From assembly GCF_016802725.1 (NCBI RefSeq), contig NC_052666.1:12417375-12481374 (forward strand): a stretch of DNA of 64,000 nt, read 5' to 3'. The stretch's first letter is position 1, and each line of letters opens with the position of its first letter. Source of the DNA: Solenopsis invicta. Its lineage: Eukaryota > Arthropoda > Insecta > Hymenoptera > Formicidae. Below the pieces are notes generated by a model, which worked only from the letters and a program-made list of their open reading frames with translations, had not been told where the DNA came from and did not search any database. The translations under genes and the position numbers were made by a program. Positions 12,596 through 23,814 of this stretch are shown here, in pieces.

Positions 12596-12967
12596 TTAAA
12601 AAAAATCAAGTAAAAGTTAAAACTGTTAATTTCGAAATTAGAAATGTTTCTTTATTTAACATTAAAAATGTTTTCCACATGCGAAACATAAACTTCTGAT
12701 TTTTTTCAACAGATACAATCCTTTGATTTCAAATTTAGAAAGATAACTTTTATGTTAGAATATTATTTTTAAATATGTAACGTCCTTTTGGGAGATGACT
12801 GGGATTTAATTATTGGTTAATACTGGTCTCCGGTAATATCTCGATTCAACAAAGTACAAACGTATGCTAAAATGTAGTCTAGTATTGTTTATATAAAACA
12901 TATTTAAAAATTAAAACACAAGTATTCATTTATGTACATTATCATTTAAAGTTTATAAGCACAAAAT

Positions 12968-13151
12968 ATGTAATTTATTGTGTGTAATAAATGGCATACT
13001 ACTATATGTAAAAGTTTGAAAGTGTTACGCTTTCTTAAGAGAACAAAATATTAAGAAAATAATATTATTATTTTGTTCTGTTAAGAATATGTAATACAAT
13101 CAAACTTTTACAAATAATAGTATACCATTTATTACACACAACAAATTACAC
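12968..13151. repeat. Nested 180-bp inverted repeat (hairpin MITE)
   Basis: Two arms of about 85 bases are near reverse complements: TTATTGTGTGTAATAAATGG is answered by its complement near 13125-13145, and AAAAGTTTGA by TCAAACTTTT. A short AT-rich loop (around 13060) lies between. It sits between the second gene and the right terminus of the CACTA element, so it is either a subterminal structure of the element or a later insertion. Confidence 0.7.
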
Positions 13152-13321
13152 ACTTTAAACGTGTTATTTAATGAGTTGTATTAATGCGTATTAAGCGTGT
13201 TCAAATTTTACACGCCAAGAACCGTGTTAAAAGTGGCTTCAACAAAATACACGCGTTAAGCGTGTTAAATTAACGCATTTGGATTTGCAGTGTATTCTCC
13301 TCTGTTTTATCTTTCAGCGAC

Positions 13322-13373
13322 GGCTCGCTTTGCATCTCAGTAGCACAGGCTCGCTTTGCATCTCAGTAGCACA
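13322..13373 (+). repeat. Direct repeat of 26 bp in the spacer between two CACTA elements
   Basis: The word GGCTCGCTTTGCATCTCAGT plus AGCACA occurs twice back to back (13322-13347 and 13348-13373). The spacer (13293-13494) is GC-richer than its surroundings and shows no gene. Confidence 0.8.
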
Positions 13374-13494
13374 GGCTTTTCCATCTCGTCCGCTCGTGCG
13401 TGTAGGTCTGCGCTATAAGCCTCGGGTAGAAGACTGAGCCATATAGAGGAGGTAAACCACGAACGGTTGAGAGGCAGAGGAATTTCAGGAAGTA

Positions 13495-15263
13495 CACTGT
13501 AAAAACAGACGTATTATCAGGTGTGTTAAAACAACACATAATTCACTAAATTGATGTGTTGATGTGTTTAAACAACATAGCTGATGTGTTAAAATCACAC
13601 AAATGTATTAAAACGATACACCAGTTCTGTGTTACAATGAATAATACACTTTTAGGCGTGTTAAATAATACAATTTATGCGTGTAATCATACCTCAGCAA
13701 ATTGAATGCATATAATGTGTGTATAATTAATGCACAAATAACACATTTAGAAAAAAACAACACATCACTAAGATCACACACTTACAGAAATTACACATGA
13801 AGCTTGATAGCATTAAAAAGAATAAATAAATAAATATGGTAATATTAATAATGTGATGAATGTAGGTGTCATTAATAAAAGTATATTTTTATATTTATTC
13901 TGCAATAAACATTGGCTATGATGCAGGTAGGCAAATGGTATAATATATAGTAGAATTTAAAGAAACTAGCTACAATGCACATTTTATTCTAAATAAAATT
14001 GAAATAAATATTACACACAATGTATATATTAATTTTTTATATTATTTATAACAACGAAAAGTCATCAGTATACAATATGCAGTAATAATCTTAACCATAA
14101 AATTCTGTACGGCTATGGTTTAGCAAAATAATGTACTTTTTATTCATAATTGAAAAACATAACAATGAGTGTGGAAAAATTTATTCGCTTAATTCTAATA
14201 CATCATGCAAAGGGGGTACATGATTAATTACATTACGCATTTAGGGTATAATCGTAAGTATCAATCTTAAGAACTGAAAAAAGAAGAAATTTACAATTGC
14301 CATAAACAAATATTTCCTCGATTTTGCCAAATTGTGGAAATCATCATTGTATTTTAACAAAGTAGTGTATTTGTGTTTGTACGTAGTTCCATAAATTTTA
14401 AGTTCTTGGTTTCGCATCATCTGACATGTAGTAGGTTTCTCATTCTCTAAAATATACTTATCAAAAATACAAACATTGGGAAGATTTCGAAAAAACACCC
14501 TGATACCAGGGGATATTTTGTCACCTTCATACAAATATTTCTTTAAAGGTGTACCTGGAAATGTAGCTAGCCTTGAACACTGAAGTGCTTAATGCCTGTA
14601 TGCTAATGTAAAAGAAATATTTTTTAAGTTACGCACTACTGGCACTAATGATTTAAAATAAGCATGTTCAGATTCAAATCTGTAACACATTTGTTGACGC
14701 AGTGGTCCAAACTCTTTAATGTAATAGACAACATGAATTAAAAAGTGAAATTTAGGAGTTATGTACTCCGGGTAAAGACAATTAAATTGTGCATGATAAA
14801 CTTCAATCATTTGACCCAATAAATCTGCACATTCATCACTAATCTCATACGAGAAGCATACATTTATAATTTGCAAGAGTCTTACAAAACAATGTATTTT
14901 TTCAATGACCTCAATATCCTGTGTCTCATTATTAACATTAACATCAACTTCAACATTGCTATTGTTTTTCATACTGTGTAATCCACTCATGTATCAAAAA
15001 AGGCAAAGTGTGAGCTAAAACAATAATTTGAGAAGCACTCTGTCGGAAACCATTGTCAAGATATACTTCTAATAGAAGTGCAGGTGCATCTCTTTGCAAA
15101 TGCCCAAAGTTAAAGTTTCTCATTTTTTAATTGAAATTATCAATGTTAAATATTTTTCTATCCACTATACAATACTTGAGAAATGCTCTACAGTGGACTT
15201 TCACAACACCTTCAGCTAAAACATGCATTCCATCACACGTTGTAATATCAAAGTCTGATATTA
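13495..15263 (-). mobile_element. Truncated second CACTA element with a decayed transposase
   Basis: A CACTG end (CACTGTAAAAACAGACG) begins at 13495, followed by many degenerate GTGTGTTAAAACA-type subterminal repeats. On the minus strand the C-terminal part of a transposase like the one at 6798-9820 follows. It includes YEGDKISPG and YGTTYKHK (14534-14241), KFHFLIHVVYYIKEFGPLRQ and SLVPVVRNLKNISFTLAYRH (14990-14589), and CDGMHVLAEGVVKVHCRAFL with KYCIVDRKIFNIDNFN (15250-15130). Frameshifts separate these blocks. Similarity stops where the mariner element begins at 15264 and does not clearly resume after 16546, so the 5' half is missing. The terminal word differs from that of the intact element, so this is a related but distinct family. 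Confidence 0.82.
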
Positions 15264-16544
15264 TTAGGTGTATGCATTAATTTTAAAGAATTTTAAGGTA
15301 AACTTACGGCTTTGCTGTGATGAAATAGTTACCAAATTGATCATTCAAAATATTTCCCATCCCTAGCTATTTTTTTTCCCATCTTTCTGGTAATAAATGG
15401 ATTCCACGTCGAAAGAATGATACATCTTTAGAAGCTATCCATGAATCGACCCATTTTTTGATATCTTTATAATAATGGAAGCGCTGCTCTGTCAGGACAT
15501 GAACCATCGATCGAAATAGGTGGTAATCCGAAGAAACAATATCTGGAGAGTACGACAGGTGTGGTAGAACATCCAGTTAAGCGCTTCCAATGTTTCCTTG
15601 ACCGGTTTCGTGAGGCCGAACATTGTCGTGCCTGGAAAATCACTTTGTCGTGTCTTTTCGCGTAATCTGGCCTTTTTTGCTGTAATGCTCGGCTCAATTG
15701 CATCAATTGTTGACTGTAGCGTTCTCCAGTGATAGTTTTGTTGGGTTGGAGCAACTCATAATACAGTACACCCACTGATCCCACCAAATACAGAGCATGA
15801 GCTTGGCGCCATGAATATTCGGCTTTGCCGTCGATGTTGATGGTTCGCCTGGCCTGCACCATATTTTTTTGCGCTTCGGATTATTGTAATGTATCCATTT
15901 TTCATCACCCGACACGATACGATGCAAAAAAACTTTTTTTTGTAGCTTTGAAGCAACAATTTACAGGTCATTTTGTGCCTTTCGATGTCCCTTGGCTTCA
16001 ATTCGTACGACACCCAATATCCTTGCTTTTGAATTATTCCAATAGCCTTCAAACATCTGGAAATTGTTGATTGATCAACATTTAATGATTCTGCAACTTC
16101 TTCTTGCGTTTGACTTGGGTCTTGATCGAGGAAAGCTTCGAATTCCTCATCCTCAAACTTTTTTGGCTGGCCTGGACGTTCCTTGTCTTCCGTGTTAAAA
16201 TCATCTTTTTTTATAGTGTCGAAACCAGTACTCGCATGTTGAAATCGATGGAGCATAATCACCATAAGCTTCCGACAGTATTCGTTGACTTTCAGCAACA
16301 CTTTTCTTTGAATGGAAGCAAAAAAGAAAAGCTTCCCGCAAATGCCGTTTTGTTGGCACAAATTTCGACATATTTAATGCTCAAAAAAACAATGTTTACA
16401 ATTCGGCAGTGGTGCATACAGAAAACTAAAGCCACTTGATGATGCTTTGACATGAAGTTAGCAACAATTTGGCCCGATGCGATATAGTATTATACTAATT
16501 AGGCCATCTCTTGTAAATCCTTTAAAATTAATGCATACACCTAA
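15264..16544 (-). mobile_element. mariner element, 1281 bp, inactive
   Basis: The ends are perfect inverted repeats of at least 24 bp (TTAGGTGTATGCATTAAT...), flanked by the TA target duplication at 15262-15263 and 16545-16546. Length is typical of mariner. The minus strand encodes mariner transposase pieces in several frames: LNVDQSTISRCLKAIGIIQK (helix-turn-helix region) and WVSYELKPRDIERHK; then GDEKWIHYNNPKRKK, IHGAKLMLCIWWDQ; then YELLQPNKTITGERY and SRALQQKRPDYAKRHDKVIF. At least three frameshifts break it, including one just before the second catalytic Asp. It inserted into the second CACTA element. Confidence 0.92.
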
Positions 16545-16546
16545 TA

Positions 16547-18311
16547 TATTATAATATTTATGATTTGTTCAATGTATGACCTGTAACGTACTTTTCCCGC
16601 GTTCGCCAAACGCAGGGGGGCACATACAATTAGTTTCGGGGGGGGGGGAAGCGATAATAATAAAAATGTAATTCTTACTTGGGCGCCACGCGCGATTCTT
16701 CGCACCACTTAAAATCTCAAAAGACGAAATCACGACGCAATACCGCTGCCCGCGGCTCACTCAGCATATGGCAGAGGGGCGCGGTCTTTAACTTTACGGG
16801 GAGGAAGGGGGAGGGAAACGCAATCACACACTACAAATAAATTATATAATTAATAACAATATATTTCCTACGGTGACAGACGCGGTTCATGTGACAATAC
16901 TTTACAGTGAGGATCAGATGGACGATAATTTTACAATGGGCAATAGGCGGAAGAAATAGTAGCGAGTTTGAAGAAAAGATAGAGATAGAGAAGGGCGGTG
17001 CGTACAATCGACGGGAGTATAACTTACACGATCGGAAATACTAAAAGGCGAGAGAAAACGATGGAGACGGACAATACTTTACGGCGGACGAGAATTCACG
17101 ACACATTAACACTCGTAACGCAAACACATGCGGTACGGACGATAATTATCTCACACCCTAATAACTTACAATTTTATACGGTTTTTGCACGGACGTACGG
17201 CTCCTCACAACGGAGCGCGATCGGCAACTAACAAACACGACAATTAAATCTCCGGCATCCCGGTAGCCGGTGTAGTCGCGGTAATTTCATAAGGGACGAT
17301 TCCCGCAGAGACCGATCGGCTCAAGTCTCGCGGAGATCGGTCCGCGCAAATTCCACGCACCGAGCTATTTATGCGACTTCCCGTAATCGGTCTGAGACTT
17401 CTCTCGATAACCGACGCGATTACGAGCAAGTTTACAAACACCCGTTTGGTATAAAGATTCTCTCGGAAAATTAACTCGATACGGTACGGAAATCTCTCAC
17501 GACTCAAACATATAATGCAGAGCATGCAAAACGTATCATACAGAAATATTTCTTAAATCTAAACGGCACGGGTGACTGTCGGTGCGCGCGTATCCCCGAG
17601 AGGTACTTACGACGAAATTAACTCGATACGGTAGGGAAATCTCTCACAACTCAAACATATAATGCAGAGCATGCAAAACGTATCATACAGAAATATTTCT
17701 TAAATCTAAACGGCACGGGTGACTGTCGGTGCGCGCGTATCCCCGAGACTTACGACGGAATCCGGGCTGCGGTCGATCTCTCTAGAAGCTTCGCTACTGC
17801 GACGGTAATTCGGAATCGCGGGATCTCATTTACGGTATGCGGCATTAATTACTCGCGAAAACGGAGATCGACCCTCACCCGACTTCTTAAATCTACGGTT
17901 ATCGTAAGCGCAGCTTACAAATTTTCGGCAGGTGGTCGTCTTCTGCGGGACTTTCTCTAGGCGAAACCTCTCCATGTGACGGTACGCACGACAGTGATAA
18001 GCCGATCCGCGCTTTCCGGCTCGCCGGGCTCTGCCGAATTTCCGCGTGACGTCATGATTCTTTCCTGCACTGATTTTTGCCGGTGATAGGCCCGCTGCCC
18101 TATTGTACATCCTCTTCGCTCCTAGCAGTAGTTTGCTCTCCTTGGGCAGTACGTCCTCTTCTAATGCTCCGGTATTCGCAAATCCGGTATCTCGCTTTCT
18201 CTCGCTGCTCCGCGCCGTTGCCGCGTTGTTACGCTAAGTGCCGACTGTACTCACGGGCCGGCGGGGCGCAACGGGTACGCCCAAATCATCCCGGTGTGAA
18301 ATGCTCCGATT
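16547..18311. other. CpG-rich gene-free stretch, possibly an LTR-like remnant
   Basis: This 1.76-kb stretch is markedly richer in GC and CpG than its neighbours. It starts near 16582 with TGTAACGTAC, the kind of word that opens gypsy-type LTRs. No reverse transcriptase, integrase or other coding motif is visible and I could not find a matching CA end with a target duplication. It includes a G-run of ten (about 16638-16648) and the tandem duplication listed separately. At 18305 the word TTAAGGGGATTCTAAAG resembles the ends of the TTAA-flanked MITE family at 44182 and 30801. Confidence 0.35.
17469..17762 (+). repeat. Tandem duplication, period about 147 bp
   Basis: A unit beginning AATTAACTCGATACGGTA and running through GCATGCAAAACGTATCATAC to GCGCGCGTATCCCCGAG occurs twice, at 17469 and 17616, with only a few substitutions and a small indel at the junction. 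No coding potential is seen in it. Confidence 0.9.
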
Positions 18312-18454
18312 TAAGGGGATTCTAAAGTCGTCTGTTTTACCGACATTTTTTATTTTAACTAATTTTTTAATTGGCTTTATAGAATCGCAAAACTCTTTTA
18401 TAGAAGTAAAGTACGCACCAAAATCTAGAGGAATAAGATCAATCTCATGTGAAA

Positions 18455-19230
18455 AACAAAAAAAAATTTCTTATTTGGTACGTAGAGCTATCACATGATG
18501 AAAATATTTGCTTAGTGTGCAAAATCTACGATATATATATACAAAATGAAACCTTATTCCCCTAGGGATAACATATACGAATAATATCGTGTAATTCAAA
18601 CTAAGATTGAAAGCCTAGAAAAAAAGATTAGCTCAAATAAAATTTGTATAATTGCAAATCCAAAAAAAATTTCTTATTTGGTACGTAGAGCTATCACCAG
18701 ATTCAGGACGATGAAAAAGGAGTCTCTCTATAAAAATAGTTGCTGACTCTTGCGATAGATGGTGCCGCCATCGTCATGTAAGACTGTTCGTATATCCTGT
18801 TCGTATATCGCCAGACTGGCTAGACATCTAAGTCTGTTCGTGTATAAAAATGTATACATTTTTTACAATTACGAGTTTTCGCTTTTTCTCTCCAAAATGT
18901 ATCTCATTGCATACATTTTTGAATATTGTAATGCAATATTAATGCATATAATGAAATCGCAAGTACATTTCTACAAAATGCGTGCGTGCAATGAGACTCC
19001 TCTTTTCATCGTCTTGTATCTAGATTTGCAATTATAAAAATTTTATTTGAGCTAATCTTTTTTCTAAACTTTCAATCTTACTTTGAATTGCACAATATTA
19101 TTCGCATATATTATTCTTAGGGGAATAAGGTTTCATTTTGTGTATATATATCAGAGATTTTGCACACTAAGCAAATATTTTTATCATGTGACAGCTGTAC
19201 GTACCAAATAAAAAATTTTTTTCGTTTTTT
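18455..19230. mobile_element. Foldback element with about 250-bp inverted arms
   Basis: The left arm (18455-18725) and right arm (about 19000-19230) are reverse complements with scattered mismatches. Shared words include TTTCTTATTTGGTACGTA, TATTTGCTTAGTGTGCAAAA, AAATGAAACCTTATTCCCCT and AAAGATTAGCTCAAATAAAA. The left arm also contains a 38-bp direct repeat of its own start at 18660-18697. The loop (18726-19000) holds three copies of CTGTTCGTATAT-like words. No protein is encoded; it is probably a nonautonomous DNA element. Confidence 0.82.
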
Positions 19231-19299
19231 ACATAAAATTGATGTTATGTGGCTGGATGTCTATAAGCGCGTGTCCTGCATGTGTACGTGTTGTAAGCG

Positions 19300-19442
19300 T
19301 AGGTGCAAGCGTGTGTGTGTGTGTGTGTGCGTGGAAGCGTATTTGTTTTGCGAGCAAGCGTTTGTGTCTACATGTGTATGCCTGCGTGCGTGCCTGCGTG
19401 CGCATGTGTATGTGCGTGCATGTGTGCGTGTGTATATGTGTA
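19300..19442 (+). repeat. Imperfect GT-rich microsatellite
   Basis: A run of TG/CG dinucleotides with GTGCGTGC-type interruptions. Open frames across it on both strands are low-complexity artefacts. The flanking bases to 19600 are purine-rich then AT-rich with no gene. Confidence 0.85.
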
Positions 19443-19609
19443 ATTTGAGAGAAGAAAAAATGAGAGAGAGGGGGAAAGGGGGAAAAAGAGAGAAAAAGAG
19501 ATATCAATAACGTATACAATTATTTTTATAAATATATAATTGTTTATTTTTTATATATCAATATAATGTTATTAAAAATGTTTTTAAAATAAGGTTATAA
19601 AATATGTTT

Positions 19610-22600
19610 TTATTGATATGGATATCGGTAATAGTAATTACCGTATCCATATGGATACGGTGTTGGCGGTTGCGACGACGGCGGTGGCGGCATTTGTATC
19701 ACCGTCGGCGGCGGCGGTGGCAACACTGGATATTGCATCGGCGGCGGAGGAGGCGGTGCTGCGTATGCTGGAGGAACGTACGCTTGATACGCGTATCCTC
19801 CAACATACATCCGCCTCCTTTCTTTTTGTAGTGCCCGCCGCACTAGTTGGTTGACTTGCTACAACAAAAAAAATTGTATTTTATCAATATCATATGATAA
19901 TATATAAACAGATCCAGATAGCAAACTGTCCTTTTTACATCAAAATGTATATGTCATTTAAAACTTAGTTTGCTAAATGGACGGACATACAGTACAAACA
20001 TTTATACAAATGTCTATAAATTACTTACATTTTTGTTTAGGAAGCCTCCTCTTCCTCTTCCGCCTCCTCTTCCTCCGCCTCTTCCTCCTCTTCTTCCTCC
20101 TCTTCTTCCTCCTTCCCGCTCTTCATCGACTTGTCTCTCTTCCTCCCTCCTCTCTACTTTCTTCTTCATATCGTTGGGGTGTTTGAGGAGGGGTACAGGG
20201 TGATGCAGATACATACAGGACGCACAAATGGTTGCATATGGCAGGAGCCACGGGCAGGCAGGGTCAGTAGGTAACGACGGCATACACATATACCGGTATA
20301 ATCGTTATCGATCGAGTGGATCGCGCGCATTTTTATCAATTTATCAATTTTATGACGGACTTGCAATCACTGCAATTATTATATAAAAGGAGAAAACAAC
20401 AAATAAGACAATAAATAAAGATAAAAAATTAAATTTTAAAGTGTTATCACATAAAAAAAAGATAAACAATAAAACTTTTCTTTTCTCTTCTTTACTTTTC
20501 GCGCTTATTAGCGTTATCAATTTTGATAAAATTTTTAAATTGCAAAAGATTGCTAGCAAAATTAATTTGATATTCACATCCTTGAATGTTCGGAATGTTC
20601 TATAAATATCGCCAATGATAATTTATAATTGATAGAAGATGATATTGTTTATTTCTAAGATGCGAGATAAAAATATTAAGGGCACAAGGAAGTATTTCAA
20701 TCAAAAACTTTTTTTAAATTTTAATGAAAACAATTTATTAAACTATTAATTTTCACAATAAATGTTCAAAATAGCCTCCTGCGTCTTCCAAACATAATGC
20801 TACTCTGCGCATGAAATGTCGCACATTATTCAGCATTGCTGGTGTTATTTTGCGACTAGCTGCTTGTATCTTATTTATTAGATCTTCACGACTGCGTGGT
20901 AATGTCTGATACACCTGATCTCGTATGTATCCCCATGCAAAAAAATCCATGGGTGTGAGATCAGGTGATCGTGGTGGCCACTCGTGAAGATCACTGTAGA
21001 TTCCTATCCATCTTTGAGGATATCTATGATTTAAAATTTCCCGTGTCAGAAGTCCCGTGTGGGCTGGATGACCGTCTTGTTGGAAAATAATTTCATCTTG
21101 GGGGATATTTAATTGCTCATTAGCCAATAAATTTGGCAAAGTATTTTCCAAAAAGTCCACATAAACTTCCGCTGTAATATTAATATTTTCCGGGAAAAAA
21201 TGTGGCCCGATGACTACGTTGTCCACGATTCCCATCCAAACGTTTACATTAAAATGTCCCTGAATATTCGTTTCCTTGCGACAATGCGGATTTTGTTCTG
21301 CGTAGTGATGCTCATTGTGACGGTTAATACGACCATCACTTCGGAACGTACACTCATCCGTCCACAAGATTCTTCTTAAAAAAATGTCGTGTGCAACATT
21401 GTCTATGTCAACCTGTACGATAAAAATATATAATAATACAGTTGAATTTTTTACAGTTTTAAATTATTACTATTTTTTCAAATTATACAAATTTTAATTT
21501 TTCTGTTTATTATCTACATAAATGCTTACTTGATCTGAGATCCAATCGCAAAATCTTTCGCGACGAGGTAAATCTTGTGGAAACAATTTTTGTGTTGTAT
21601 GGCGTTTATAAGGATGCCATTCCAGATTTTTTTTAATTATTCTGTGCACCCTGGTTTGCGTAATATTCAAGTCACGTGCAACAGCTCGAGTGCTAGTGTG
21701 TGGATTTGCTGACACAGCCTCCCTTACTTGGTCAATCATTTGTTCGTCGCGTTGACGTACGTTTCTTGGACGTGTTGACTCATGTAAAGTGCCAGACTGG
21801 CAAAGTCGACGATATAGACTGCCGAATAGAGAAGGTGACGGGTGCCGTTTATCGGGATATCGAATCGCGTATAAAGCTGCCGCTCTTCTTTCACTTTGAT
21901 GGCATTCTCCATAAATAAGCAGCATGTTCGCTAACTCTTCGTTACTGTATCGAGGAGGCATTGTTGGTTGCACTATATGTCACGTTACACAATTTTTCTC
22001 TAACCAACAACTTCTCTCTGGCCACAGCTCGATTGTCTTTTGTCAGATTCGCATTTATTTTAAAGCGGGAGGAGGCTACACGTTCTTCTCTTCCCGCGTT
22101 AAAATAAATGCAAATATGAGACAAATCAGCATTGTTTCATTCTGACTTTCTTTCAAAAAATACATAACGTAAAAAGTAACATTAGTAATGCAGTCAATAA
22201 TACCGCGTTCTCGTTACAGTCGAAGAGTTAGCAAATATGTTACTCATTTATGAAGAATGTCATAAAAATGAAAAGAGAACGACAGTTCTATACGCTAATC
22301 ATAAGTGACAATCCTGATAAGTGACAATCAATACATGAATTTTTCACTATTTTATATAGTCGATTTTGCCAACATAGAGCTCTTTACGAGTCAACGCGTC
22401 TACGAAATGTACTAATGCGAAGAAATGATCGATCAAGTAAAACTGGCTCTTTCAACAAATCCGCATATTACTATCAGATGTATTAAGCACAATATAGAAT
22501 GTATGTACATCCTATCAAGCTGCATAATTATTTAAAAAATTTGAAAAAAAGTTTTTTTTAATTGACACAGGATGCAAAAATTGTTTCTCCAAAATTACCT

Positions 22601-23775
22601 CGTGGAGAAAAATTTTGTGATTAAATTTTAAACGATATAAGATTAATATAATATTTTAATAATTTATTATTTTTATAGCGTGCAAATTACATTTCATAAT
22701 GCCTGCAAGATAAAAAAATGTTTACCTAAATAATAAATAGAAAAATAATAATTTCTTATAATTTAACAAAACAGTAGATAATATAAAAAAAAACAATTGT
22801 ATTATTCAATATTTTTACCATAAATTGACATAGACAATTCGAATAATAACTTTTAAGAAGAATCTTCTTGTGGACGGATGAAGTGATGATCGTATTAATC
22901 GTCGAACACTTTTATACGGAAGAGAATCCCCTTTGCCTGAAAGAAACGCCTTATATGAAATGTTCAGAGACAATATAATACTAATGTTTAAATGATTGAA
23001 AAAAATTTAATTGTGAGACCAAACTTTTTTCTGAAAATATTAATTTTACAGTAAAGTTTATGCGGAATTTCTGGAAAACACTTTGCAAAATTTATTAAAC
23101 AACGTTCAATTGAATATCTCCCAAAATAAAATTATCTTCTAGCAAAACGGTTATCCAGCCCATACGGCACTTCTACACCGGGAGTTTTAAAAAAACTCAC
23201 ACATAGTCATATGGATAGGGATCCATAGCGATCTTAACGAGTAGTCACCACGATCACCTGATCTCACACCTATGGATTTTTTTGCATGGGGATACATACG
23301 AGATCAGGTGTATCAGACATTACCACGCACTCGTGAAGATCTAATAAATAAAATACAAGCAGCTAGTCGCAAAATAACACCAGCAATGCTAAATAATGTG
23401 CGCGAAAAGTAAAGAAGAGAAAAGAAAAGTTTTATTGTTTATCTTTTTTTAATGTGATAACACTTTAAAATTTAATTTTTCATCTTTATTTATTGTTTTC
23501 TCCTTTTATATAATAATTGCAGTGATTGCAAGTCCGTCATAAAATTGATAAATTGATAAAAATGCGCGCGATCCACTCGATCGATAACGATTATACCGGT
23601 ACATGTGTATGCCGTCGTTACCTACTGACCCTGCCTGCCCCTGGCTCCCGCCGTATGCAACCATTTGTGCGTCCTGTATGTATCTGCATCACCCTGTACA
23701 GCTACCTCGCGTGGCGCCGTCACTTTTCGCTGTAACAAGAAAAAGAAAACAATAAATAATCACATGTTTTGCCTA

Positions 23776-23814
<39 letters not shown>

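Larger units (their letters stand above)
6186..13292. mobile_element. Complete-looking CACTA/EnSpm DNA transposon (7.1 kb)
   Basis: The left end begins CACTGCAAATCGAAGTGCG and the right end, reverse-complemented, begins CACTGCAAATCCAAATGCG. Both continue into GTTAATTTAACA, giving about 30 bp of terminal inverted repeat with two mismatches. Behind each end lie many subterminal copies of a degenerate ACACGTGTTA word (6235-6480 and about 13140-13290), a typical CACTA arrangement for transposase binding. Inside are two divergently transcribed genes with clean splice sites: a zinc-finger transposase (minus) and a six-exon second gene (plus). The 2-3 bp target duplication expected for CACTA is not evident (flanks GCT and TAT), so the insertion site may have mutated. 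Nested small repeats occur at 12491-12595 and 12968-13151. Confidence 0.88.
20196..23696. mobile_element. Tc1/mariner-type element with about 300-bp terminal inverted repeats, inserted in an exon
   Basis: Both ends read CAGGGTGATGCAGATACA inward and are flanked by TA (20194-20195 and 23697-23698). The terminal repeats run 20196-20501 and 23403-23696 and are nearly identical apart from a small deletion and a few substitutions. Inside are a transposase on the minus strand (20753-21973) and the degraded inverted remains of a second copy on the plus strand (about 22180-23402). The right arm jumps directly from transposase sequence to terminal repeat, lacking about 310 bp present on the left. Removing the element and one TA reconnects the flanking exon of the RGG/Pro-Tyr gene. 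Confidence 0.88.

Noticed and set aside
16582..18311. A solo LTR
   Set aside because: Only the TGTAAC-like start fits; no CA terminus with a 4-6 bp duplication was found, so it is listed as unassigned.
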